Assembly (NCBI GenBank): GCA_026075535.2
Contig: AP026545.1
Coordinates: 8,556,001 to 8,620,000 of the forward strand
From: Tricholoma matsutake
Lineage: Eukaryota > Basidiomycota > Agaricomycetes > Agaricales > Tricholomataceae
Direction of reading: 5' to 3'
DNA length: 64,000 nucleotides
The stretch's first letter is position 1. Every line of letters starts with the position of its first letter. The notes under the pieces were generated by a model, which saw only the letters and a program-made list of their open reading frames with translations, was not told where the DNA came from and ran no database searches. A program made the position numbers and the translations under genes. Positions 40,289-50,900 of this stretch are shown here, one piece after another.

Positions 40289-40930
40289 TAGTGTTTAAAG
40301 GTCCAGTTGCCTAAACTGGAAAAAAGACCAAAACTGAACTGAACCCAACTGAATGCAACTGAACCATCAGTTGTGGCTGCTCAGTTTCTGAGTCAGTTTG
40401 GTTGCAGGTTGCCTCAATTCAGAAATATTTCAAAACCATTCAAAAACTGGTTGCAATCGGTTGTAGTGTTGCCATGGCTTAAGCTGACTTAAGCCAAGGT
40501 TTTTTGCTATCTTGGGAAATAAATTATGTAAAATTGCCAAAGTATTTGAGGAGCTAGATCCCATCAAAAGCTGAGGGGTCCTCTGCCAACTCTAAGCGAT
40601 CAGAGAAGCCATTCCTGAGATATTTAAATGGCTTTGAAATGGCTCTGAAATGGCTTGGCTTGAGCTGTTTCAAAGCCACTTAAATATCTTGGGAAAGGCT
40701 TCTCCAATCACTTAGAGTTGGCAGAGGACCCTTTGGCTTTTGATGGGATCTAGCTCCTCCGCTATTTTGGTAAATTTACGTAATTTATTTCCCAAGATCA
40801 CAAAAAACCTTGGCTTAAGTCAGCTTAAGCTGTGGGAACACTAATCAGTTGCAACTGATCCTTTCACATTATATATGAAGTTACATATGTACTAGAATTA
40901 TAGTCACTACAAAATAATAGATACTACTAA
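40289..40930. mobile_element. TAGTG-type hAT-like fragment with nested 380-bp foldback MITE
   Basis: TAGTGTTTAAAGGTCCAG (40289) interrupts Copia integrase and continues with CAACTGAA/GGTTGCA subterminal motifs. Inside lies a foldback element at 40464-40843: its ends are TAGTGTTGCC and GGGAACACTA, its arms of about 170 bp pair almost completely, and it is flanked by ATCGGTTG (40456-40463) and ATCAGTTG (40844-40851), an 8-bp duplication with one mismatch. The right end of the outer element is not resolved. No coding capacity is seen. Confidence 0.65.
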
Positions 40931-42055
40931 TATTTAATATTTATAGCATTATATAAGGAAATGGGACAAAGCCCAGGGAAAAAGTGTTCATTTGTTGAGG
41001 GTTTATATAGCCCGTGGCTGCGCACAGACCTTTAGGTCATGTGTGCTGCCAAAAAACAAAGTGGCACCACTTTACCAAATGGTTCCCATACCACCAACAA
41101 TCAACGATACCACTTCCACCCTCACTCTGCACCCACCCACAACATCCACCACTCATCCACATGGCCTACATCAGAAACCCCAGGAGTGAGAGGACACATG
41201 GAGCCCAAATGACGACTAGCATCATTTGGGCCCTCAGGTATGCCCTATATTATCTTTGTTTCTTTTTTCATTACTAACTCATTTGATCCCATTCTAAAAT
41301 CTTACTTGTGTCACCCACCACCTCTGTATCCCTCTCAAGCCCTATGCTGCTGCTGCAAGCCTCTGTTCACAGGGTGGCAATGGGTCCTGTCTCTGGATTC
41401 CAACACAATAGAGTCAATGAAGTGACACCACCAATGACCCCAGCACTTGATGACAACGACGCCACACCATGCCCAATGCCAATGCCACATCACACAGTAC
41501 CACCACCCTGCCTGCGAGCTGCTGCTCATAGGGGGAGATGGAGGTGATGACTGACAATGCAAATGGGTGGGGACAGCAACACGAATGGGATGGACAATGA
41601 ATGGCAACATGACCAGGGTAGGATGACAAATGACAATGTAGATGGTTGGGGCCAATGAATGACAATGCAAATGGGGGGGACTATAAATGCCAATGCAAGT
41701 GAGGGGGGCCAACAAAAGCCAACATACACAATGCCCCACTCTCGCTTCAACGGAGGTCTTTACACTGCCCCATATGTTCTGCACAGATCTGTGTGGAATT
41801 GCATGGACTCCACACAGATTTGCAAACCATGTTTTAGCTGTGCAACAGGGTGTGACAGTCTGCATGGATCCATGCAGACTAGCTCAGATTCCACACTTTT
41901 TACTCAGATTCCATGGATTTTGGCCTTCCACATCCGAGATCAGACAGCAAGGACCAGCAAGGACAGTCTGCATGCATCTGAACAGAACCATGAGTCAAAG
42001 TACTATGAGTCAACTACAAGTCAACTATGAGTCAACTGCCTCGGAACTTGCCTAC
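40931..42055. repeat. Hairpin-module DNA ending in a CACTA-family right terminus
   Basis: Hairpin GAGCCCAAATGA..TCATTTGGGCCC (41202-41233) is followed by TCAG-GTATGCC and a T-rich stretch with ACTAAC. AGATGGAGGTGATGACTGACAATG-like units fill 41530-41690. CTGTGTGGA/TCCATGCAGACT motifs at 41780-41900 resemble 39190-39290. At 41990-42055 ATGAGTCAAC repeats and CTGCCTCGGAACTTGCC.ACTGTG match the right end of the CACTA element at 12990-13012. No gene is supported. Confidence 0.5.
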
Positions 42056-42144
42056 TGTGCCAGTGGTGTATTCATGGTGTGATTCTCAACACACTCACCA
42101 GGGATGCATCTGATTTCCGGGCTAGACCATCATTGGGGTGATGG
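42056..42144 (-). other. Short fragment resembling Copia LTR start, and possible exon
   Basis: On the minus strand TGTTGAGAATCACACC (about 42073-42088) matches the Copia LTR start at 26037. 42100-42144 reads in frame with the sequence beyond the hAT-like insertion (44259 onward) as HHPNDGLARKSDASL. See the 44259-44601 entry. Confidence 0.35.
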
Positions 42145-42152
42145 GTGACAGC

Positions 42153-44250
42153 TAGTGCTGTTCCGGCCCAGCTTGGCCTGGAAGCCGCAGCTTTGGCCTG
42201 GCCTGGGGCAGCTTTGGCTTCCTCAAATCCCAGGCCAGGCCAAAGCCGCCACCCACAGCTTGGCCCAGGCCATGGCTTTTGTATGTAAAAATGAATTTTC
42301 AGCAGTACTCTCTTGAAAGGACTGTCTTATCGTTAACATATGCATTGTAATTATTACTACTGTATAGTACATGACATTGACAAAGGTAGCAGACACTAAA
42401 ACATCCTTAGTGCTGTCACTGTCAGTGGCAGGCACCATTTCCCCCTTGTTGTCAGAGTGTCACCCTGCCGTTGCTGTAGCGTGGCTGTCCCTGCCCATTT
42501 CTGTGTGAGGACGTTGTCCTGCGTCGTTGCTGTCCCCCTGCATGTATTTAGTTGTTAGTAGTGTACATAAACCATGTTTTAAAAAAATGTTACATGCCTC
42601 CAACCTGGGAACCTCCGGGTTCACCCAGGTGTCGTGGTGTGGTGGGCTGTCAAGAACCGTTCCTCGCCCGATCGGAACCCGCATCTGTCCAACCCTTTCC
42701 CACATGTCGAACCTGACTTTTGTCTATGCCTTCCAATTTCATTCCTGTTCCGCATTATTCTGGACTACAGTATTTAAGCTTAGTTAGTTTTGCCTTGTAT
42801 TCCTCAGTTTGTATATCGACATAGACTCAACTTTAATCTGCCAATCCAAACCTCCTTCTACTCCAACCTCAGTTCTCTAAGAGTCTGAACTCCATTCAAC
42901 TGGACCTCCATTCTCCCTCCGAAGTTCTAACCTCATCTGAACTTAACCTAAGTCCCTCCATACTCCTTCCCACATTTACCTGCACTTTCCCACTCCTACC
43001 TCCAAACCTCCAACTTGAAATTAGGACACCAGACAAGGTGAAGGGCACAGCTTCTTACAAGCTGAAGCCAAGTCCTTTCCATTTCCCCTCCCGCAGAATC
43101 CGCAATGACCCGACAACCTTCCATAAACAACACCCGCAGTGTCTGATCAGATTCTGACAAACCTTCTAGGATCAGTTCTTAACATGGGCTGTCACCTCAT
43201 TGGTCATGCAGGGGAGGGTTGGTTGGGTTCCTAGTGCTCCCCATCACATGTTAGTGTTAGAGGATGAATCTAGTTAGTTAGCAAAAGGAAAAGATACCTG
43301 GGACTTGGAAGGCATTGTCCTCTTGAGCCCAGTCCCTCCCTGCCCACATCACGCCTCGATCTTCGCCATTTTGCTGTCATTGGCTTCTATGTCGACGTTT
43401 GCATGTCATTGTTTCACCATCTGGTGGCACTGGGTTTTGTTGCTGGCATTGGCATACATGTTATCTCCCAACTGTACGGAAGTTTCGTTCTGTAGGAAAA
43501 GCAAAATTAGTCTCTCGATGGGTGTGAAAGAAAGTGAGCTGGGCCCAAGCACCATTGCCCCTGTTGCTGCTGTGTCCCTCATTCCCGGCATTGACGTAGT
43601 TGATGTAGGTAGGGGCGTTGTGGGCCCTGTCATAGCCTATTGATAACAAAAATGTCAGTAAGAAAAAGAAAGTGAAAGAAAGTAAAACATACCAGAGCTC
43701 GAGAGTCTCTTATGTCCTGTTGTCATGTTGCCATTGTTGCCATTGCTGTTGCCATTGCAGTCCCATTGCTGCAGCCGTTCTTCATCATTGTAGCCCCTGC
43801 AAAGAAGATTGTTGTTAGTCACGGCTCAGGTGGCAGGATTGGACTTACGGAAGCTCAGTGGCATTGTTATGTGTGTTGAGGATGTTGCTGTTGCTTGACT
43901 TGAAGTCGCGAAGTCAGGCAAATGACATGATGGTAATGGGCTTGCTGCTGTCTCTGATATTGTTCTTGAGGAGCTCTGAGTCAATGTTGATTATGTCAGT
44001 GTTTTGCTGTATAGCTTCAAGTTTGAGGTTTGATGAAGATCATGCCCATGAAAATCCAGTTGAAAATGTAGTATTTGTGGAAATACAACTCACTGAAAAG
44101 CTGCAGCCTGACGGCCTGGGTTTGGCTTTTCAACCATGCAAGCTGGGCCAAAGCCACTACGAAGCCATCATCATGGCCCAGCTTGGCTTGGCCTATTTGG
44201 GCCCGGCTTGGCCCGGCTCACGGCCTGAGGCTGGGCCAAGCACAGCACTA
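42153..44250. mobile_element. hAT-like non-autonomous element (copy 2), inverted relative to copy 1
   Basis: It starts TAGTGCTGTTCC (42153), ends GCACAGCACTA (44250) and is flanked by GTGACAGC on both sides (42145-42152, 44251-44258). It is closely similar to the reverse complement of 17547-19026. The extra length is mostly the solo LTR at 42648-43184. Subterminal GGCCCAGC motifs are present at both ends. The spliced ORF seen in copy 1 is present here on the minus strand (43461 to about 43990), with the same introns. Confidence 0.85.
42648..43184. mobile_element. 537-bp solo LTR inside hAT-like copy 2
   Basis: It starts TGTCAAGAACCG, ends GTTCTTAACA (TG...CA with short inverted ends) and is flanked by TGGGC on both sides (42643-42647, 43185-43189). 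Copy 1 has the uninterrupted site GGTGGGCTGTCACC, in reverse complement. It is pyrimidine-rich in its second half. Confidence 0.85.
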
Positions 44251-44258
44251 GTGACAGC

Positions 44259-44601
44259 TACCTGATCCCCTCTGGATGAAGCTAAGTTGGGGTTCGGGCC
44301 ATTGTTGGGCCATACAAGTTTCCTCCTGTGCAATTTTCTGTATTTGCTGGGTCGCCTCCTCTCATTCCCATTGTCATAGTTGTGGTCTCGTGCTGGTCCC
44401 TGTGGGCACTGGCTTGTTGGTATCGTCATTGGCTGGTAGCATCCACCAGTGGCTCGCAGAGCTGGGGGCAGGTGCTTGGTCGTCCGTCATCATTGTGGGC
44501 GGAGCTCCTAAGCTTTTAAGTGTTTCAACTTCAAAAACCACCACTGCGCATATGGAGTACTTGTGGCAGTAGTTGTCCACTCCATTCGACGACGATGACA
44601 T
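44259..44601 (-). pseudogene. Possible disrupted host gene exon, unknown function
   Basis: The minus-strand reading runs QGPARDHNYDNGNERRRP, SKYRKLHRRKLVWPNN and SSRGDQVAVT to the insertion point. Removing the hAT-like element and one octamer continues it in frame to HHPNDGLARKSDASL at 42100, followed by GTGAGT. A Met-initiated frame (MSSSSNGVDNY...) begins at 44601, diverging from GH30. CpG content is higher than in neighbouring transposons. No family is recognised; it might also be a remnant of another repeat. Confidence 0.3.
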
Positions 44602-45420
44602 GGGTAGAAAGAGGTCAACTTAAGATTTTGGTTGGATTTTAGCGGTTCAATGCAATCACATGATACGCTGGAAATTTACGAAATCATATGACCCGGAAAA
44701 TGTGCTGGGTGGCACTGGTTAGTATCCCCTGGTGATCACTGGTTGGACTATCACATTGATGGATGCCACACGACTTCTCGAGATCATATGCGCAGCAGGT
44801 ATCAACACCTTACCCACCCACAACCAACAAAATACAAGGACACCAGGTACGGTATTTAGATGATACGCGTATAGTACGCACCTCGAGATATAGCTCACAA
44901 TTGGACCATGGATATCAGAAATGTCGGATAATCATGTGCTGAGTCCTTCAATGCCACCGTGATACTTTCGCTAGTTCCATGTTCACTCCAGATTTAGATC
45001 AGATACCCGGATCCAAACCCATATGATCGATCGTTGGTTACAGTGTCGGCTCTTGCAAGCATGCGCCCTCTCCACTGATGACCATCGCATATGGCTTGCA
45101 TTAGCACCTGAGCCATGCACTCTGGATAAGGACTTCTCGAACAAAACAATTCGCAGATGCCATCCAGGTCGTTTGACCATGTACTCCTTTCAAGTTGCTA
45201 CCTGTCCAAATGTGTATAGTTCCCTAACGACAGGGTCAGCGCACTCTCATCTCGAGCTTCTTTGGTTCGCATGGGTCGAACATAAGTATGTGCATGACTT
45301 CTAAAACTCCCCTGTGTCGTGAAGCCTGTTTTGGGACAAGGTACGAGATCGCCTTTGAACCACTTAAAACAACTCACCTTTCAGAAGCCATTGTAACCTC
45401 TACACCGACTTCGGATCAGG
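44602..45420. other. Upstream region of the GH30 gene
   Basis: CpG-containing, non-repetitive sequence without a recognisable gene. It should hold the GH30 promoter, but I cannot point to a convincing TATA box or activator site. Confidence 0.4.
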
Positions 45421-47882
45421 ATGAGAGCCTCGTGCATCATTTCCCTCTTCCTATTCGTACACTCGATTGCTTCACAGCAGATATGGGATATTGTGAGATG
45501 TGTTGTATTCTTTACTACTGTCCATCTCCTTATAATTCCCTCAGTGGCAAACGACCTGGGATCGTAGCAAACTCCTCACGCGTCAGCCCCAATCCTCGCC
45601 GATCAATTTCGTTACTCCGGGCCCCATCGGTAGCGCCAATATCGAGGTGCTGGATACCCAGCTGTACCAAAATATTGATGGCTTCGGCTCTACGCTTAGT
45701 AATATTGGTAACGTTGTATTCTTTCGTCTGTTTGATGACCGCCCCCACAGCGGATTCATCGGCTATCACCCTGATTAATCTCAAGGTATGAGTTCTAAAT
45801 CTATGCCCTTGCAACTCTCAGGATAGACCGTACCCTGTAGAACACAAATCCTACAAACTACAATAATCTGCTTAGACAAATGTTCGACGCAACTGATGGT
45901 GCTGCCACCGCTGGATTGAATTATATCAGACTGCCGATTGGCGCCTCTGATTTTTCCCCATATTGCAAGTATTTTGATCAACGTATATCTCGATTTGTTT
46001 TCTAATGTGCGCTTCGTGCACTAGCGTACAGTTGGGACGACTCACCCGGTGATACTTCGTTCAGTTGTTTCAGCGTCACCGCACCTTGCTATGTATTTTC
46101 TGTTCTCCAGGACATCCGGGCGATCAATAACAGAATAAAAGTTCATATTCTTCCTTGGTCTCCGGTATGTTGCGTTCATCAGAACTGGCATCTTATATTA
46201 ATAGGCAACTCGTAATCACAGCCCGGCTGGATGAAGACAACTGGAGTTATGACGGGTGGCTCTCTGGCCTCCCAATATGTCAGCATCTGTACGTTCAACG
46301 ATCCTCTTTGTGCCACGAACTTACGATGATGTAAAAATTTGGTCATCAGATTCTACTTACCTGTTGAAAGCGGTTCAGGGTGTACAAAACCAAGGAATCT
46401 CCGTCTATGCTATCTCGACGCAAGCAAGTCGAATCATTATAATCTTGAGACGCTTTCTAACTTCGTATAGAATGAACCTCAGAACAACAATCCCACTTAC
46501 CCTACCTGCACAATGACGCCCCAAATAGAAGGGCAGATAGGAACCTCACTCCGCACTCTGCTCGACAACAATGGACTGTCGAATGTGAAGATCGTTGGCT
46601 ACGAGGTATGACACCTTCGAAATATGCAGCTCAGGCATCCGATTGATGGTCAAAGCATAACTGGGATACCGCTGGTGCCTACCCCATTACACTGGTATGT
46701 ATCATCTAGCCCAGCAAATTCTATTCCTGACTAATGCACTCCAGATGCAAGATGCTGGAAACGCGTTCTCGGGTGTAGCCTTTCACTGTTATGGTGGTGA
46801 TGTTACTCAGCAAGATACCTTCCACAATGCTTACCCCAGCAAGGTATGATATTCTTGCTGTTATAGACCTCTTGTTGACAGGTCGCTCTCAAGGAAATTT
46901 ATTTCACGGAATGTTCAGGAACTTTTGGAACAGATTGGTGGTCGGATATGAAAGTACGAAATTCCGCTTAACTGATTGAGTCTTCGCTCATCGAATACCA
47001 GTGGTATATGGATAAACTGTATGCTCGATGATCATCCTAGGACATGCTCATTAATCGGACTCCCGTAGCTTCGTTGGAAGTCTCGAGCATAACGCAAGAA
47101 ATGTAAGATGTTCTCCGTGCACCATATACTTCTTCATCCATTTTTCATGTTTAGGCGCTGATGTGGAATTTCGCACTGGATGGTAGTGGGAATCCGAAGC
47201 TTCCAGGTACCAACAGCTGTGGCGGTCCCGGATGCCGACCCTTAATCACCGTCAATAGCGACGGAAGCTTCAGCCCTAACCAGGAATGTACGCCCTCAGT
47301 CATGCATGCTCTCTTATGCAGTCTTACATCTTGCGTAGTTTGGGCTATGGCGCAGGCATCAAGAGCGATTGTTCCGAAGGATCCTGGAGGCCCATTCGGC
47401 CAACGTATTGGTGTTTCAGTCACTGGTACGCTCAACTGGGCTTTGCGAGTAGGAGCATATGTCGCTGGACGGACGTCAACCCAGCCTCCACGTTATTCGC
47501 TGGTAGTTCTGAACTGTGTGTAACTCTCCAAAACTCGGAATTGCATTTTTATGCAATGTACAGGGTATGATAACGCTTCGACAACCTGGAACCCAGTCCC
47601 AGTGACTACCACAATCTTGTTCAGGGGTATGCAAGTAAGCAATCTTAGTAATAAGGCCAGGTCAATACTGTATTTTTCATTTCCCTTCACACTCTTTAGG
47701 CCACGATCACTTTCCCAGTTGGCATCACGACTATTTGGTGGTTTGCGCCTGCTCCAGGTATCATGCTTTCGGAGAGTGCTCTCCGCATCAATAGCACCAC
47801 CATTGTCCCAGGCGATTGGTCGAGTGCAAAGACTGCTCAAATTGTGATGCAAGTAAACGGTACCACACACATTGACTTGTAA
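45421..47882 (+). CDS. GH30 family glycoside hydrolase, probable secreted endo-beta-1,6-glucanase
   Basis: Seventeen exons can be placed with consistent phases: 45421-45492, 45545-45698, 45751-45785, 45841-45964, 46025-46164, 46222-46288, 46350-46423, 46471-46605, 46656-46694, 46745-46843, 46882-46953, 47002-47018, 47069-47102, 47155-47287, 47339-47515, 47564-47634 and 47700-47882. The total is 1,626 nt, 541 residues. The start ATG opens a hydrophobic signal peptide (ISLFLFVHSIAS). Landmarks are QQIWDIWQTTWDR, YQNIDGFGSTLTDSSA, GLNYIRLPIGASDFS, HILPWSPPGWMK, the acid/base Glu in QNEPQNNN, FHCYGG, the nucleophile Glu in YFTECSGTFGTDWW, and LNWALRVGAYVAGR in the beta-sandwich. Such enzymes hydrolyse beta-1,6-glucan of fungal walls. 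The introns after exons 4 and 7 start with GC (GC-AG). Exon 11 could instead begin at 46894 (537 residues). Function as beta-1,6-glucanase is inferred from family membership. Confidence 0.93.
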
Positions 47883-47911
47883 GTTGATGTTAAAACATTA
47901 GTACTTGATGC
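47883..47911 (+). other. GH30 3' flank and LINE target duplication
   Basis: Only 29 bp separate the GH30 stop codon from the poly(A)/poly(T) end of the LINE. ACTTGATGC at 47903-47911 is repeated at 54126-54134. The gene's original terminator therefore now lies beyond 54134, unless the LINE supplies one. Confidence 0.75.
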
Positions 47912-47959
47912 TTTTTTTTTTTTTTTTTTGATTCCCATTTATTCTCCTTTGTGGCGTAC

Positions 47960-50900
47960 CATATGTAAGAGACTAAATATATACAATGTGTGTACTGTCT
48001 CGGCTGTCCCTCTAGTGTGCTATCTTTGTCATTTGCTTTGAGAGGCCATCTAGTGGCCCTCAAGTGCTGCATGTGCTGAAATAAGTGGTGCTGGTCTGTG
48101 AGTAGTGTATGTGTGTTCTGAACAGCAGTCATTGTGCATGATGCCCTCCTTTTGTCTTCCCCTCCTTTTGTCTTCCCCTTATCCCTGTCTTCTTCCCTGC
48201 TGCTGCTCCTCTACCATTGGCAGATCCCTGAATGTACTGTGCCATCTTCCTGTTTCCACAATGAATATAAACAGCACCCATAGTGTTTTGGTGGTGGTGA
48301 ACAGTTTTGTCAGGTTAATATCCCTTCCTCCCATGCTATTTCATAATTTCTGTCTGGCTGCCCAGTGGGCCTGGCAGTGTAGCATAAAGTGCTGTACTGT
48401 TTCCTCATTCTGTTGGTATGCAGGGCAAGTTGGTGAGTCTGCTTTTCCAATGCAGTATAAGTGCTTAGCTAATGGTGTGTGTCCCATTCTTAGTTGCGAT
48501 AATATGCTTGCTAGTTTTCTTGGTAGCAGTGTGACCATGTTGATGTACTTGCTTGACGGTGTTTTTGGGTCTGTCTTCTGCATCCTATTGTATCACGGTG
48601 AGGTTTGCCATAACTTCTGCACCCTCTTCTTTAGTCGTGCTCCATGTGCTTGTATTATCGCCAATTTGCTGTGGGGGAGCTTCTTCTTCAGGAGCTTTGG
48701 TAGGCTGTCCACATCACTGCTTCCTTCCATTACTGCCTTTTTTGCCTGCTCATCCGCTTTCTCATTCCCATCCACCCCCTTGTGTCCCAGTAGCCATTTG
48801 ACCTTTATCTTTATACTACTGTGTTTCTTCTGCAGAGCCACGATACTGTTTTGGAAGGCATCAAATATGTAGTGACCTGGGTTGGGCTTGGTTAGCGACA
48901 TTGTTGCGATGGCAGCCTGGTTATCAATATATATATTGGCCAACCATATTCCCCATTCGTTGCTTGTCAGCTTCACGCCCAGTAAGGCACTGACCCCTTC
49001 TCCTTCGTATACCATGTGGTGTTGTATTGAGCCAAGTTGGTGTCATAGTTTCATTTTCACTCTTCCGTTCCTGTACAGGACTGCCCCAGCACCTATCTTT
49101 CCCTCCATGCCTGATCCATTGGTGAATACATTGACGTCTGGGTTCTCCTGTGCTATCCCTTCTATAGCTTTATCGACATCCACTATAATTTCTGTTGTTA
49201 TTCTGGGTCCCCACCTAGTGTCATATCTCACTGCTTTCACCATCTCGACATTTTGTGGTTGGATGTTGTACCTGTGCATGAGGTCATGTAGTGGGGTAGG
49301 GTGCCGTTTGACTAGCTTGTTTGCCACATTCTGGACCAGTTTGTGTAGTGGGTGTGCAGGTGGTAGTGTCGCCAGGCACATTGCAGCACGATGTCAGTAT
49401 TTGTCCACTAGTAGCGGGAGGGCATCAGTCCTGCCATGACTTCTGCTATATCTGTGGCTGTGGTTGTCATGACTCCAGTGATCATGATTGCTGCTCATTG
49501 TTGTACTGAGGCGAGTCTCCTCAGCATGGCTTGTTTGACTTTTCCATCCCTCGTTCTCTTGCCTATGTTCTGTTGGGGCGTTAGGAAAACATCAGCAGCA
49601 TATAGCATTTGTGGGACTGCAATGGATAGGTATATTTGATGGAGATACTTAGTGTGTGCTCCTTTGGACGCTCGTGCCATTCTACTAAAGTGGATTACCC
49701 AGTCTTGTCCCTTTGCTAGGGTGGCCACGCATTGTCCCTTCCAGTTTAGTTTGTTGTTGACGATTATGCCCAGGAATCTCACCGTTTCTTTTGATGGGAT
49801 ACATTGATTGCCTAGCAGTAGTGCTCTTCGTGATGTCAGGATCTTCTTCCTTGAGTTTATTGGGTTCAGTATCAGTCTCCTTGTGATGTCGAGGAGCTGG
49901 AACTTTTCTACTCTGAATTCGCAGTTGTGTAGCTTGGCCCACTCAAAGATGCCAATTGTGCGGTTCATTATACTGCAAATCTTCTCATGCATATTTGTGA
50001 AGTCGCTACCCGTCACTACAACTGCTGCATCATTGACAAAGAGCAGGATGTGCTCCCCTGCTTTGGGGTCTGGGATTTTAAGCAGGTCAGCGTTGTATAT
50101 GAGGTAGGAGATTCCTGAGTGCGGATCTCCCTGATCCAGGCTGTTCGCTACTGTAAAAGCTTCTGTTTGGTGGTCGTCAAATGAAAGGGTAGTTTGCCTG
50201 TTGTGTAGTTGTCTCTTTATCCACTTGGTGTGCTCCTGTGGGATGCCACACTTTCTCATGTTGTGAATTAGGCGGCTGATGTCTACACTGGGGAATGCAC
50301 TTTTTACATCAAGGAAGAGGGTGGATGCAACCTGCCCCTTTCTCCATGCATCTTTCACTGTCTTCATGAGTAAATGTATTGAGTCTGTCGTGGTGCACCC
50401 TGGCCTGGCTCCAAAGTGATTTGCTGGGAGGATGTTGTGCTTTTCACACATTGTTACCATTTCTTCTGCTTGGCAGCTGTTGAGCAATCTAGCTAGGCCA
50501 TCTGATAGGACTATGGGACACCACACTGATGGGATCATGTAGTTGGGTTCTCCAGGCTTTTTGAGGACTAGCATCTCTGTGAACGACCATTCCCATGGGT
50601 AGTACTTCAGCGAGTTAGTGGCTTGGAATAGTGGTCCGAGGTGTGGGACTAAAAGTTCTCTGGCATGGAGTTTGTGACCATACTGCTTCTACTGGCTTTG
50701 TATGGTTTCATTCTCTTGATCACCTGGTGTATCTGTTGATCCATGATGTTCTGGAAAGTCCATCGCGGTGGTGGGTACCTGTACCCGTCTGGGGGTGGTG
50801 TTAGGTCCAGGTTTGTCTGTGGAAAGAAAGTTTTGTATAGCAACTGGCCTTTATCAGCATTGTCTGCCACCTCCCTGACTATGCATTTCGTTGTGGGGTC

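Noticed and set aside
45288..45791. 167-codon continuous ORF starting before GH30
   Set aside because: It reads through GH30 introns in the wrong frame; the spliced model from 45421 restores conserved GH30 motifs throughout.
48105..48872. 255-codon plus-strand ORF
   Set aside because: It is the antisense of LINE RNase H and the C-terminal region on the minus strand; no plus-strand protein signature.
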